NCBI GenBank assembly: GCA_024998685.1
Contig: JACOEH010000010.1
Span: 1 to 47,788, forward strand
Length of the DNA: 47,788 bases
DNA from: Nitrospira sp.
Lineage (GTDB): Bacteria; Nitrospirota; Nitrospiria; Nitrospirales; Nitrospiraceae
Direction: 5' to 3'
Below the pieces are notes generated by a model. The model was not told the DNA's origin. It was given only the letters and a program-made list of their open reading frames with translations, and ran no database searches. The position numbers and the translations under genes are program-made. Positions 1-10,214 of the stretch are shown in pieces (position 1 is the stretch's first letter; every line of letters begins with the position of its first letter).

Positions 1-271
1 CCGCTGTCTATATGGCCGCCTCAATGATCTGGCTCAATTGACGACACGCCCTAGAGTAGCGTCCAAGAAATACGCTCATGGTGAGCGGAGCTCCGAGCAA
101 GCGAGGCATACTTGAATCAGTATGTCGAGGGTACAAGGCGAGCCTGCCCGCCGAAGGCTTGTCACAGCAGCGAATCTGCGATTGCAGCAGAAGCGTTCAT
201 GAATCATGTAGGTGAGAGGGGCCAATCGCCTCCCACCACAAGTAGTGGGAGGCGATTGATCTGGCACGACC
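1..271. other. Gene-free stretch with a long hairpin
   Basis: I see no convincing gene here. The only clear structure is a perfect 14-bp inverted repeat at 223-236 and 245-258 with an 8-base loop, just downstream of the first outer-membrane protein gene on the minus strand. Bases about 90-140 weakly resemble the inner part of the repeat element at 38105-38230 (the words AGTATG and CTCGC are shared), so an old repeat copy is possible. Confidence 0.5.
223..258 (-). terminator. Hairpin after the outer-membrane protein gene
   Basis: A perfect 14-bp stem (CAATCGCCTCCCAC and its complement) lies 13 bases past the stop codon of the minus-strand gene ending at 272. No T-run follows on either strand, so it may act as an RNA-stabilising 3' hairpin or Rho-assisted end rather than a classical intrinsic terminator. 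The second gene copy has only a degenerate version near 1972-2006. Confidence 0.5.
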
Positions 272-1165
272 CTACGGCTTCCAGTCAAAGTGAATCGACA
301 AGCCCGCATGCACAAAGATCGTATCGATTTTGGATGAATAGGGATTCACAACAGGACCGGGCAAACCTTCTCCACCTGAGAATTGTTCCCCTAGAGTGCC
401 AGGAGGGGAATTCGCGAACCGATCCGTCGACATCCCGTTGTGATGGGCATAGAGATACTTCGCTTCCGCAAACGCCGCCACGTACTTGAAGAGATGCGCC
501 TTGATTCCTCCCAGTGCCTGAAACCCGATCGTGGTATCCCGTTGGGCGGTGTTAACGGCCAGAAGATTCCCCCCCCGCCATCCACCTGGCTTCGCCGCCA
601 TCTGATGCGCTCCTACGCCGATCCCGACATATGGATGCCACCGCCCGTTGGGATAAGTCTCGGAAATCGCCATGGGGTAGCGAATCAGGAAATTGGGGCC
701 GACGTAGGCGCCTGATATTTCAGTCGTGGTGCCGCGATTGGCGACCCCATCCACTTGGTGACTTCCCGTGGGATCATTATTAAAATTGTCCCGACAGCAG
801 CCCACGTCTGGATGCCAAACATAGCCGGTGATTTCAAACCCAAGATCGAATCCCCACAACTTGTTTCTGGTTGGAAACCAGATCCCCGCGCTGCCCCCCC
901 ATGAGTGTCCCATCGTATAGTCGACATCCTTGATCACCGTCGGCTGCGTCCCGTCCTGAAACGTGGCGTCCCGACTGAACGGAATCGCTACGCCCGCCAT
1001 GAGGGAAAAATAGGGCTCAAGCGTCCCGGAGGACATGGTCGGGAGACCCGACGAGAGGGCATAGGGATCGGCAACCCGCTGGCTGTACGGATCTTCCGCC
1101 CGGGTGAGATCCGCAGCGCCGAGGACACAGAGAAGGCAAACGATCGCCGAAATTCTCGTTTTCAT
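272..1165 (-). CDS. Outer-membrane beta-barrel protein, copy 1
   Basis: This encodes 297 residues with a clear signal peptide (MKTRISAIVCLLCVLGAAD, cleavage probably after TRA). The mature part has alternating aromatic/polar stretches, 'GIWFPTRNKLWGFDLGFEITG', 'YVGPNFLIRYPMAI' and 'HPYVGIGVGAHQM', as expected for a small OmpW/OmpA-like barrel of about eight strands. The protein ends in HFDWKP instead of the usual terminal Phe. A ribosome site GGAGGG precedes the start. It is closely similar to the next gene (2019-2879), and their upstream regions are also similar, so the pair arose by tandem duplication. The ligand or role is unknown; the barrel assignment comes from sequence pattern only. 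Confidence 0.8.
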   Translation of the reverse strand: MKTRISAIVCLLCVLGAADLTRAEDPYSQRVADPYALSSGLPTMSSGTLEPYFSLMAGVAIPFSRDATFQDGTQPTVIKDVDYTMGHSWGGSAGIWFPTRNKLWGFDLGFEITGYVWHPDVGCCRDNFNNDPTGSHQVDGVANRGTTTEISGAYVGPNFLIRYPMAISETYPNGRWHPYVGIGVGAHQMAAKPGGWRGGNLLAVNTAQRDTTIGFQALGGIKAHLFKYVAAFAEAKYLYAHHNGMSTDRFANSPPGTLGEQFSGGEGLPGPVVNPYSSKIDTIFVHAGLSIHFDWKP

Positions 1166-2018
1166 TCATCGCCCTCCAACAGATAAAGCAACCAGTTTTT
1201 TCGACGAACTTGGTTCGCGCAATCTGAGATCCGTCAGTCGATCGTTGTTGGTCAGTGAGGTGAGACGTGACGAGTGCGCCTCCGTGCGACTCGACTCGAC
1301 CCTTGGTTCAGCGGTTGCGGTCCTTGGCATAAAAGTCCACCCATCCGCCTCTCAGAGCGATCAGGAGGGGATGCTCTTCTCGCGCCGTAGGGGCGAACGG
1401 CGCCCACAGTAGCAACCCCGCGTTCAGTTTTGAAAATAGATAAAACGGATTGGAGCTATCGATAAATCCAATACCCCATCGGACGTGCGGACAGGCTGCG
1501 GCGATGGATGAATCGACTCTGTCTCCAGCCTGCACTCACCGTCAGCACCCCGCGCGCTCCTCGATGGCACGGTCACACACCAGCAAACAACTCATCGAAA
1601 GACATAACCATCGTCACACCCGCGTCACTGAGGTCCGCGACGCGACAACTAAGGGGCGTCACCTTTGCGGACGGGTGTGAGTCGGTGAACGCCAGTGTCC
1701 GAAAGGCTGAACTGTACTCTTTGCCGTACGATGAGCCTCTCAGGTTCACGCTGCGCCGAATAAGGCGCAGCACGGTTGTAAATGCCGCTGTCGGGCTTTT
1801 TTCAGCAGCCCGCTAGAGGGGAACCTCCTCCCAGTACCCGCCTCGGCTCCCCCGTTTATCCAATAGCGATAGGCCCCGTCATCCCTCGGGATCAACCGAT
1901 GCCAGGTCTTGTCCAATAGATGAAGAAAAGGATAGGAGAAGGACAATAGGAAGCGAGAACTGTTGAGGCCAATCGCCCCCCACCGTGAGCGTGGAGGGGC
2001 TCTTGATCCGGCACGAGC
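1166..2018. other. Long intergenic region: duplicated upstream sequence, ORF remnant and repeat copy
   Basis: This 853-bp stretch holds no confident gene. Bases 1166 to about 1640 match 2880 to about 3335, the region upstream of the second barrel gene. Within it, minus-strand 1308-1535 can encode a peptide with the core 'NPFYLFSKLNAGLLLWAPF', also present upstream of copy 2. About 1640-1816 carries the hairpin repeat described separately. Minus-strand 1746-1946 can encode a 66-residue peptide (HLLDKTWHRLIPRDDGAYRY in its middle) that I do not recognise and regard as a doubtful remnant. Confidence 0.6.
1640..1816. repeat. Intergenic hairpin repeat, copy A
   Basis: This shares several blocks in the same order with 16895-17090: a GTCAC(C/G)TTTGCGGACGGGTG block, a TTCACGC hairpin block with GAATAAGGC in the loop/stem, and a closing TTTTTCA-CAGC/ACC-TAG block. 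The hairpin here has arms GCTGCGCC (1750-1757) and GGCGCAGC (1764-1771) with loop GAATAA. The arms differ from those of the second copy by compensatory changes. It is a repetitive extragenic palindrome-like element of unknown function. Confidence 0.65.
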
Positions 2019-2879
2019 CTACGGCTTGACATCAAAGTGAAGCGACAAGCCCGCGTGCACGAAAATCGTGTCGATCGAGGACGAATATTGATTAACAGTC
2101 AAATTTGCTCCAAAGGGTGTGGACAACCCGAACCGATCCGTCGTTAGCCCGTCGTGATGGGCATGGACATACTTCGCCTCAGCAAACGCCGCCACGTACT
2201 TGAAGAGATGCGCCTTGACTCCTCCCATGCCCAGAAACCCGACGGTCGTATCCCGTTGGTCGGTGATGGGATTCCCAGTCCCAGTAATATCCCCATTCAC
2301 CCCTCGCGATCCACCTGGCCTCATCGCCATCTGATGCATTCCCACGCCGATCCCGACGTACGGGAACCACCGCCCGTTGGGATAGGCCTCGGAAATCGCC
2401 ATGGGGTAGCGAACCAAGAAATTGGGGCCGATGTAGAGGCCTTGGACCTCAGTCGTGGTGCCCTGAAACGATCCGTCTGGAAGAGTTACCCCATTAAAAT
2501 TTTCCTGACGCCAGCCCACGTCCGCTTGCCAAAGAAAGCCGGTGAGTTCCACGCCGAGATCGAACCCCCACAACTTGTTTCTGGTTGGAAACCAAATCCC
2601 TGCGTTGCCCCCGAGCGAAAAATTCTTTCTATAGTCAACATCCTTAACCACCGTCGGCTGGGTCCCGTCGGTAAATGTAGCGTCCGTACTAGAAGTATTC
2701 GCATAGCCCGTCAGAAAGGAAAAATAGAGTTCGGGCGTCCCGGAGGACATGGTTGGGGGATCTGGCGATAGGGCATAGGGATCGGCGACCCGTTGGCTGT
2801 ACGGATCTTCCGCCCAGGTGAGATCCGCAGAGCCGAGGACACAGAGGAGACACATCATCGCCGAAATTCTCGTTTTCAT
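2019..2879 (-). CDS. Outer-membrane beta-barrel protein, copy 2
   Basis: This is a 286-residue paralogue of the gene at 272-1165, with an almost identical signal peptide and N-terminal mature region (PYSQRVADPYALS), and the same barrel-like segments such as 'YIGPNFLVRYPMAI' and 'FPYVGIGVGMHQMAM'. The copies diverge mainly in two loops, where copy 1 carries CCRDN and glycine-rich insertions, a pattern expected when surface loops vary while strands are conserved. The start has a GGGAGGA ribosome site. Its ATG overlaps the stop of a small upstream open frame (2876-3253). Function is unknown; an outer-membrane location is inferred from the signal peptide and strand pattern. Confidence 0.8.
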   Translation of the reverse strand: MKTRISAMMCLLCVLGSADLTWAEDPYSQRVADPYALSPDPPTMSSGTPELYFSFLTGYANTSSTDATFTDGTQPTVVKDVDYRKNFSLGGNAGIWFPTRNKLWGFDLGVELTGFLWQADVGWRQENFNGVTLPDGSFQGTTTEVQGLYIGPNFLVRYPMAISEAYPNGRWFPYVGIGVGMHQMAMRPGGSRGVNGDITGTGNPITDQRDTTVGFLGMGGVKAHLFKYVAAFAEAKYVHAHHDGLTTDRFGLSTPFGANLTVNQYSSSIDTIFVHAGLSLHFDVKP

Positions 2880-3253
2880 TCATCGTCCTCCCACGGTAAA
2901 GCAACCATGTTCTTCGACGAATTTGAGTCGCGAAATCTGATATCCGTCAGTAGATCGTCGATAGTCAGTGAGGCAATACGAGATGATTGCGCCTTCATGC
3001 TACTCGAATCGACCCTCGGTCTGGCGGTTGCGGTTCTTGGCATGAGAGTCCACCCATCCGCCTCCAGAGCGATCAGGAGGGGATACTCTTCTCGCATCGT
3101 AGGGGCGAACGGCGCCCACAGTAGCAATCCCGCGTTCAGTTTTGAAAATAGATAAAACGGATTGGAGCTATCGGTAAATCCAATACTCCGTCGGACATGG
3201 CTGTAGCGATGGATGAATCGATTCTGTCTCCAGCCTGCACTCCTAGTCATCAC
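2876..3253 (-). CDS. Possible small ORF translationally coupled to barrel copy 2
   Basis: A 125-residue open frame whose TGA stop overlaps the ATG of the barrel gene. Its middle, 'FYLFSKLNAGLLLWAPFAPT', is conserved in the duplicated region upstream of copy 1, but there the frame is broken by a one-base difference near 1345-1355. Downstream of that break both copies remain open in the matching frame, with several conservative replacements (L/I, E/D, L/F). It could be a decaying gene fragment carried in the duplication, or a leader. I do not recognise the family, and a chance open frame cannot be excluded. Confidence 0.3.
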   Translation of the reverse strand: MMTRSAGWRQNRFIHRYSHVRRSIGFTDSSNPFYLFSKLNAGLLLWAPFAPTMREEYPLLIALEADGWTLMPRTATARPRVDSSSMKAQSSRIASLTIDDLLTDIRFRDSNSSKNMVALPWEDDE

Positions 3254-3415
3254 GCGGCGCTCTGATGGCCCTGCTACACACCAGCAACCAACTCATTGAA
3301 GACATGATAAAGGTCAGACCCGCGACCCTGAGCAGAGGCGATGGACATCCCATCGAGATGACACCGACGACGTTGTGACAGAGGGGAATGCCAACGGAAG
3401 AATGTACCTGGGGAA
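2880..3415. other. Duplicated upstream region of barrel copy 2
   Basis: Apart from the doubtful small frame, this 536-bp stretch has no gene. About 2880-3335 is the partner of 1166-1640 (for example TTTTGAAAATAGATAAAACG is identical in both). Bases 3336-3415, next to the sucD stop codon, hold nothing I recognise, and no convincing terminator is seen there for the long rTCA cluster. Confidence 0.6.
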
Positions 3416-4288
3416 CTACCGTCCCAATGCTTGTTTGACCGCTGCACCGATCTCAGCGGGATTCTTGACGACTGTGACCCCGGCCGCTTCCAGAGTTTTC
3501 ATCTTTTCGACTGCGGTCCCCTTGCCGCCGGAGATAATGGCGCCGGCATGGCCCATACGTCGGCCGGGAGGCGCCGTGATACCGGCAATGAAACTGATCA
3601 CCGGCTTCTTCACATTTTTCTTTATAAAGTCCGCCGCTTTTTCTTCGGCATCGCCGCCGATCTCGCCGATCATCACGATGGCCTGAGTCTCCGGGTCTTT
3701 TTCAAACAACGGCAAGACATCCACAAACCCTGTGCCATTGACCGGATCGCCACCGATCCCGACACAGGTCGTTTCTCCCAATCCCAAGATCGACAATTGA
3801 TGCACGGCTTCATACGTGAGGGTGCCGCTGCGGGAGACGACTCCGACGATCCCCTTCTTATGAATAAAACCCGGCATGATGCCGATCTTGGCTTCGTCCA
3901 CGGTAATGACGCCGGGACAATTCGGCCCGATCAACCGCACATCGCGGCCATGAAGGGCCCGTTTTACTTTCACCATGTCGTTGACGGGTATCCCCTCGGT
4001 AATGCAGATGATCAACTTCACACCGGCATCGGCCGCCTCGAGAATCGCATCGGCGCAAAACGGCGGCGGCACGAAAATGAGCGAGGTATCGCAATCGGTC
4101 TTCTTCACCGCATCGGCTACAGTGTTGAACACCGGAATGCCTTCGACTTCCTGACCGGCTTTCCCCGGGGTGACGCCTGCGACCATTTTGGTCCCATAGG
4201 CTTTGCATTGGGTCGCATGGAAGGAGCCTTCCTTGCCCGTAATCCCCTGCACCACTACCCGCGTATTTTTATTAACCAGAATGCTCAC
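3416..4288 (-). CDS. sucD: Succinyl-CoA synthetase, alpha subunit
   Basis: The alpha subunit (290 residues, normal length) binds CoA and carries the phosphohistidine of the ADP-forming succinyl-CoA ligase, which converts succinate, CoA and ATP to succinyl-CoA in the rTCA direction. The N-terminal Rossmann CoA-binding domain has '[13 protein letters not shown]' near residue 12. The ligase domain contains GPNCPG (about 121), SRSGTLTYE (about 152) and the active-site MGHAGA with His247. It is the last gene of the rTCA cluster, 10 bp after sucC. Its first 20 residues resemble those of AclA in the same operon, since both belong to the same CoA-ligase superfamily. Confidence 0.97.
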   Translation of the reverse strand: MSILVNKNTRVVVQGITGKEGSFHATQCKAYGTKMVAGVTPGKAGQEVEGIPVFNTVADAVKKTDCDTSLIFVPPPFCADAILEAADAGVKLIICITEGIPVNDMVKVKRALHGRDVRLIGPNCPGVITVDEAKIGIMPGFIHKKGIVGVVSRSGTLTYEAVHQLSILGLGETTCVGIGGDPVNGTGFVDVLPLFEKDPETQAIVMIGEIGGDAEEKAADFIKKNVKKPVISFIAGITAPPGRRMGHAGAIISGGKGTAVEKMKTLEAAGVTVVKNPAEIGAAVKQALGR

Positions 4289-4298
4289 GGCGCTCTCC

Positions 4299-5477
4299 TT
4301 ATGCTGCCTTGCCGGTCAACTTGACGATTTTCTGCGCGGCCTCCCAGAGATCATTGGCCACTTCGAGCTTCAAGCCGGATTCAGCCAAGAGTTTGCGACC
4401 TTCATCGGCGTTGGTGCCCTGCAAGCGGACGACGAGGGGCACGGTAATCTTCACTTCCTTCGCGGCCTCGATCACACCATGCGCAATCCGTTCACACCGA
4501 ACGATGCCGCCGAAGATGTTGATGAAGATTCCCTTCACGTTCGGATCTTTCAGCAGAATGCGGAACCCCGCGGCCACCGTTTCCTTCGTCGCGCCTCCGC
4601 CGACATCCAAAAAATTTGCCGGCTCGCTGCCCGCCAGCTTGATGACATCCATCGTCGCCATGGCGAGGCCGGCGCCGTTCACCATGCAACCGATGTTCCC
4701 GTCAAGTTTCACATAATTCAGATTGTTGGCTGCCGCCTCGATCTCCAACGGCTCTTCCTCGTTCAGATCGCGCATCTCTTGCACGTCTTCGTGCTTGAAG
4801 AGACCATTGTCGTCGAAGGAAACTTTCCCATCCAACGCCACCAGCGTTTTTTCCTTCGTGATGATCAACGGATTGATTTCGACCAGCGCAGCATTCTTCT
4901 CCATGAAAAGACGATAAAGATTTTCCAGCATCTTCACGAAGGGATTGATCACCGCCGGCTCGAGGCTCTGAAGTCCCAGAGCAAACGCCACATTGCGCCC
5001 GTTATGCCCCTGAAAGCCGACGGCCGGATCGATCGCTTCCTTGATGATTTTCTCCGGGGTATGGGCCGCGACTTCCTCGATTTCCATCCCGCCTTCGGTG
5101 CTGGCGATGAATGTCGGCCAACCTGTATCTCGATCGACAAGAAGGGAGAGGTAGAGCTCTTTGGCGATGTTCGCCCCTTCTTCCATCAAAAGGCGATGGA
5201 CCTGGCGTCCCTTCGGACCGGTTTGATGCGTCACCAGAGTTTTGCCGATCAACTCCTTGGCCAGCCCGGCCACAGCAGCCTTATCTTTGGTGATCTTGAC
5301 GCCGCCGGCCTTTCCTCGTCCGCCGGCATGGATTTGAGCCTTCACGACGAAGACCGGTGTATTCAGCTCAGTGGCCCAAGCCGTCGCAGCGTCCGGAGAG
5401 GTGATCTCCTTCCCCCGAGGGACCGGCACGCCGAACTGGGCAAACAAGGATTTGGCCTGGAATTCGTGAACGTTCAT
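4299..5477 (-). CDS. sucC: Succinyl-CoA synthetase, beta subunit
   Basis: The beta subunit (392 residues) has an N-terminal ATP-grasp fold that binds nucleotide and a C-terminal CoA-ligase domain. Visible marks are the start [20 protein letters not shown], '[16 protein letters not shown]' near residue 45, ALVEINPLI in the ATP-grasp Mg-binding part, and '[16 protein letters not shown]' near residue 325. It forms a heterodimer or heterotetramer with SucD. It follows frdA after a 93-bp spacer containing an imperfect palindrome. In the rTCA cycle it takes succinate made by FrdAB to succinyl-CoA, the substrate for 2-oxoglutarate synthase. Confidence 0.97.
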   Translation of the reverse strand: MNVHEFQAKSLFAQFGVPVPRGKEITSPDAATAWATELNTPVFVVKAQIHAGGRGKAGGVKITKDKAAVAGLAKELIGKTLVTHQTGPKGRQVHRLLMEEGANIAKELYLSLLVDRDTGWPTFIASTEGGMEIEEVAAHTPEKIIKEAIDPAVGFQGHNGRNVAFALGLQSLEPAVINPFVKMLENLYRLFMEKNAALVEINPLIITKEKTLVALDGKVSFDDNGLFKHEDVQEMRDLNEEEPLEIEAAANNLNYVKLDGNIGCMVNGAGLAMATMDVIKLAGSEPANFLDVGGGATKETVAAGFRILLKDPNVKGIFINIFGGIVRCERIAHGVIEAAKEVKITVPLVVRLQGTNADEGRKLLAESGLKLEVANDLWEAAQKIVKLTGKAA

Positions 5478-5489
5478 GTCGCTCCTTCT

Positions 5490-5570
5490 GTCGCTTCAGT
5501 GCTGAGTAATGAGGACTGCGGACTGAGTGAATCGCATTTTTTCTCAGTCCTCAGCACTCAGCCCTCACTA
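5490..5570. repeat. Palindromic intergenic spacer, CAGTGCTGAG type
   Basis: The spacer between frdA and sucC forms a nested inverted repeat: AGTGCTGAG at 5498-5506 pairs with CTCAGCACT at 5550-5558, and GACTGAG at 5521-5527 with CTCAGTC at 5543-5549. The aclB-aclA spacer (14522-14614), also 93 bp, carries the same word. Confidence 0.7.
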
Positions 5571-7154
5571 CTATCCCACTTTCCTGGTGTAGGCCGGCAA
5601 GATCATCGGTGAGATGACACCACTGGCGTTGCCGTGCTTCTTCGCTTCGGCACGGAACCTCTGCAAATGATTGAGAGTGAGCGTGCCCTGCTTCATCACT
5701 TTCACACGGTCGGCCGCAGTCAACCCGGACCGCTTGCCGAACACCATGAGATCGAGCAGCGAATTGCCCATCAGGCGGTTGCGCCCATGCAGGCCACCGG
5801 AGGCTTCGCCTGCAACGAAGAGGTTTTTCACGTTCGTTTCCGCGTTCGTATCGATCTTCACACCGCCGTTTTGATAATGCAGCGTCGGATAGATCAAGAC
5901 AGGGTCCTTGCTGATGTCGATTCCGAACCGCTCGAACTGGAGCATCATCGCCGGGAAATGTTTTTCCACTGTGCCTGGCCCATGCTCCGCATCCAGCAAC
6001 GGCGTGTCCAGCCAGACGCCGACACGGCCCGACATTGTTCTGATTCCGCGGCCTTCTTCGCATTCACGGATGATCGAGGAAGACACGACGTCGCGCGTGT
6101 CGAGTTCGTTCACGAAACGTTCGCCCTTCGCATTCACCAGTTGCCCGCCCTCAGAACGGATGCCCTCCGTCACCAAGGCCCCGATCAATTGTTCGGGATA
6201 CACCGCGCCGGATGGATGGTATTGGAACGTATCGATATGGGCCAGTTTGGCGCCCATGCGATAAGCCAGACAGAGACCGTCGCCGGTCGCGCCGTAATGG
6301 TTGCTTGTCGGAAATCCCTGAATGTGCAGCCGGCCGATGCCGCCGGTCGCCAGAATGACTGACTTGGCCGCCACCACCACGTGCCGCTGATTATCGAGAT
6401 CTTTGAAGATCGCGCCGGTACAGTTTCCTTCGTCGTCGCTGAGCAATTCAACGGCGGCCGCAAATTCGAGCAATTGAATCTTTTGATTGATGACCTCATC
6501 CTTGAGAACACGCATGATTTCGAGGCCGGTATAATCGGAGCAGGTCAGGAGACGAGGCTTGGAGCTGCCGCCGCCTTTCTTCACATGGAGATTACCGTCG
6601 GCCTGACGGTCGAACAACACACCCAACTCCAAGAGCCACTTTGCAATCGACGGTCCATCCTCGACCATGACCTTGAGAAGGGCATGGTCGTTTTCCATGT
6701 GACCGCCCTTGAGGGTATCGAGAAAATGGGTGACAGGAGAATCTTCGGGAGCAACCGAGATCTGCATCCCACCCTGGGCCATCACGCTATTCGAGTCGCC
6801 AAGCCGAAGCTTCGTTGCCAAGATCACCTTGGCACCGGCGCCGTGCGCATGCAAGGCCGCCGCGCATCCGGCTCCGCCGCCGCCGATGACCAGCACATCG
6901 CAGGTGTAGTGGGCGCTGAGATCGGCATGATCCTGGATGGAGCTGTCGCCTTCGAGTAATGTCGCCAGCTCGACGACCGTCTTGTCGCCTTCGTTCGGGC
7001 CGAACTTGATCGGCCGATAGGCGCTGGCGCGAAAGTCGGGGTGATACTTGTGAATCAGCTGGTCTCGGTCTGCAGGAGAAAACTTCAGGATGGTCTGTTT
7101 GCGTCGGGCGTCTCGAGTCTTGTGTACGATCTGTTGGAGGGCGTGAATGTCCAT
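5571..7154 (-). CDS. frdA: Fumarate reductase/succinate dehydrogenase flavoprotein subunit, soluble type
   Basis: This 527-residue flavoprotein reduces fumarate to succinate in the rTCA cycle. The FAD site VIGGGGAGCAAAL lies near residue 89, after an unusual leading stretch of about 80 residues. Substrate-site motifs are HPSGA (313-317), TRDVVS with Arg354, HYQNGG (about 426) and GEASGGLHGRNR (about 449). In the flavin-anchoring segment (SNSVMAQGG, 121-129) the His of membrane SdhA/FrdA is Asn122, so FAD should be bound non-covalently. No membrane-anchor subunit gene is nearby. It follows frdB by 22 bp and is clearly co-transcribed. The enzyme family is certain; physiological direction and electron donor are inferred. 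Confidence 0.92.
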   Translation of the reverse strand: MDIHALQQIVHKTRDARRKQTILKFSPADRDQLIHKYHPDFRASAYRPIKFGPNEGDKTVVELATLLEGDSSIQDHADLSAHYTCDVLVIGGGGAGCAAALHAHGAGAKVILATKLRLGDSNSVMAQGGMQISVAPEDSPVTHFLDTLKGGHMENDHALLKVMVEDGPSIAKWLLELGVLFDRQADGNLHVKKGGGSSKPRLLTCSDYTGLEIMRVLKDEVINQKIQLLEFAAAVELLSDDEGNCTGAIFKDLDNQRHVVVAAKSVILATGGIGRLHIQGFPTSNHYGATGDGLCLAYRMGAKLAHIDTFQYHPSGAVYPEQLIGALVTEGIRSEGGQLVNAKGERFVNELDTRDVVSSSIIRECEEGRGIRTMSGRVGVWLDTPLLDAEHGPGTVEKHFPAMMLQFERFGIDISKDPVLIYPTLHYQNGGVKIDTNAETNVKNLFVAGEASGGLHGRNRLMGNSLLDLMVFGKRSGLTAADRVKVMKQGTLTLNHLQRFRAEAKKHGNASGVISPMILPAYTRKVG

Positions 7155-7176
7155 CTCGGGCGCCTCAAGAACGTCG

Positions 7177-7887
7177 CTACTTTACCGTGGCACAGTGCTC
7201 GGCCAGTTCCTTGTCGTTCATCTTCAGAATTTTGTTCCACTCGTCGTTGAACCGACCGTCTTGAATTTCCTTAATGCGCGCATCGAGGCCCTCCGGCTGT
7301 TCTGAAAAATGCGCTCCCTGCGCTCGGCTCACATACAGCGCCACGAGATTCGGCGCGATGTCCGCAATACAGACCGGCGTGCACATGCCGCACATGACGC
7401 AGTCCATGAACATTTCGGAGACGCTCTTGAAGTCGCCGAACACGGCTTTCCAGACACCTTCCCGCACGTCGATCTTCTGCGGACAAGCTTCGGTACACGC
7501 GTTGCAGTTCCGGCAGAGCGGCGCTTCGGGATAGAGATTGAACAAATCTTGCTTGGGATCTTGGAGCTTTTGAATTTCGTAGGTGGCCTTGCGCGCCGGA
7601 AACGGCGGCATCATCGTAAACGACATGCCGTCCTGAACAGCAGTCTGGCAAGCAAGGCACGTCTTGACTTTCGGATCGTCCTTCGTCCGGTAGTAGGTCG
7701 CGCAAGCACCGCAGAAACCGCCGAGACACCCGACGCCGCGAACGACATCGATGCCCGCATACCACATGGCCTTGATGACCGTGATTCCCTCCGGCACGTC
7801 CACTTTCTTGCCGGCGATCTCAATCGTGACCATCCGAGGCTTCACTACCTCGGGCTGATCGATGACGTTGGTATCTTCTTGGTTCAT
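7177..7887 (-). CDS. frdB: Fumarate reductase iron-sulfur subunit, non-canonical
   Basis: This 236-residue protein carries electrons to FrdA. An N-terminal [2Fe-2S] ferredoxin-like domain has C54-x4-C59-x2-C62 and C77 (or C80). Two complete 4Fe-4S motifs follow: C125-x2-C128-x2-C131-x3-C135 and C163-x2-C166-x2-C169-x3-C173. Classical FrdB/SdhB has a [3Fe-4S] centre next to quinone; here the third site keeps the full four-Cys spacing. Together with the absence of an anchor subunit, this argues for a soluble enzyme with a donor other than quinol. The start at 7887 has AAGGAAC in front; an upstream in-frame start exists but has no ribosome site. It lies between icd and frdA. Confidence 0.87.
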   Translation of the reverse strand: MNQEDTNVIDQPEVVKPRMVTIEIAGKKVDVPEGITVIKAMWYAGIDVVRGVGCLGGFCGACATYYRTKDDPKVKTCLACQTAVQDGMSFTMMPPFPARKATYEIQKLQDPKQDLFNLYPEAPLCRNCNACTEACPQKIDVREGVWKAVFGDFKSVSEMFMDCVMCGMCTPVCIADIAPNLVALYVSRAQGAHFSEQPEGLDARIKEIQDGRFNDEWNKILKMNDKELAEHCATVK

Positions 7888-7961
7888 TGTTCCTTCGCGA
7901 GGCGTGAAGCGTAAGGGGTACCCCCCCACCTCACGCCTGACGCCAACCCCCCTAACGCATT

Positions 7962-10214
<2,253 letters not shown>

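Noticed and set aside
4203-5612. Long plus-strand open frame (469 codons) opposite sucC
   Set aside because: It is antisense to an unmistakable sucC, has no ribosome site and codes for a His/Arg-rich sequence typical of the reverse frame of GC-rich genes.
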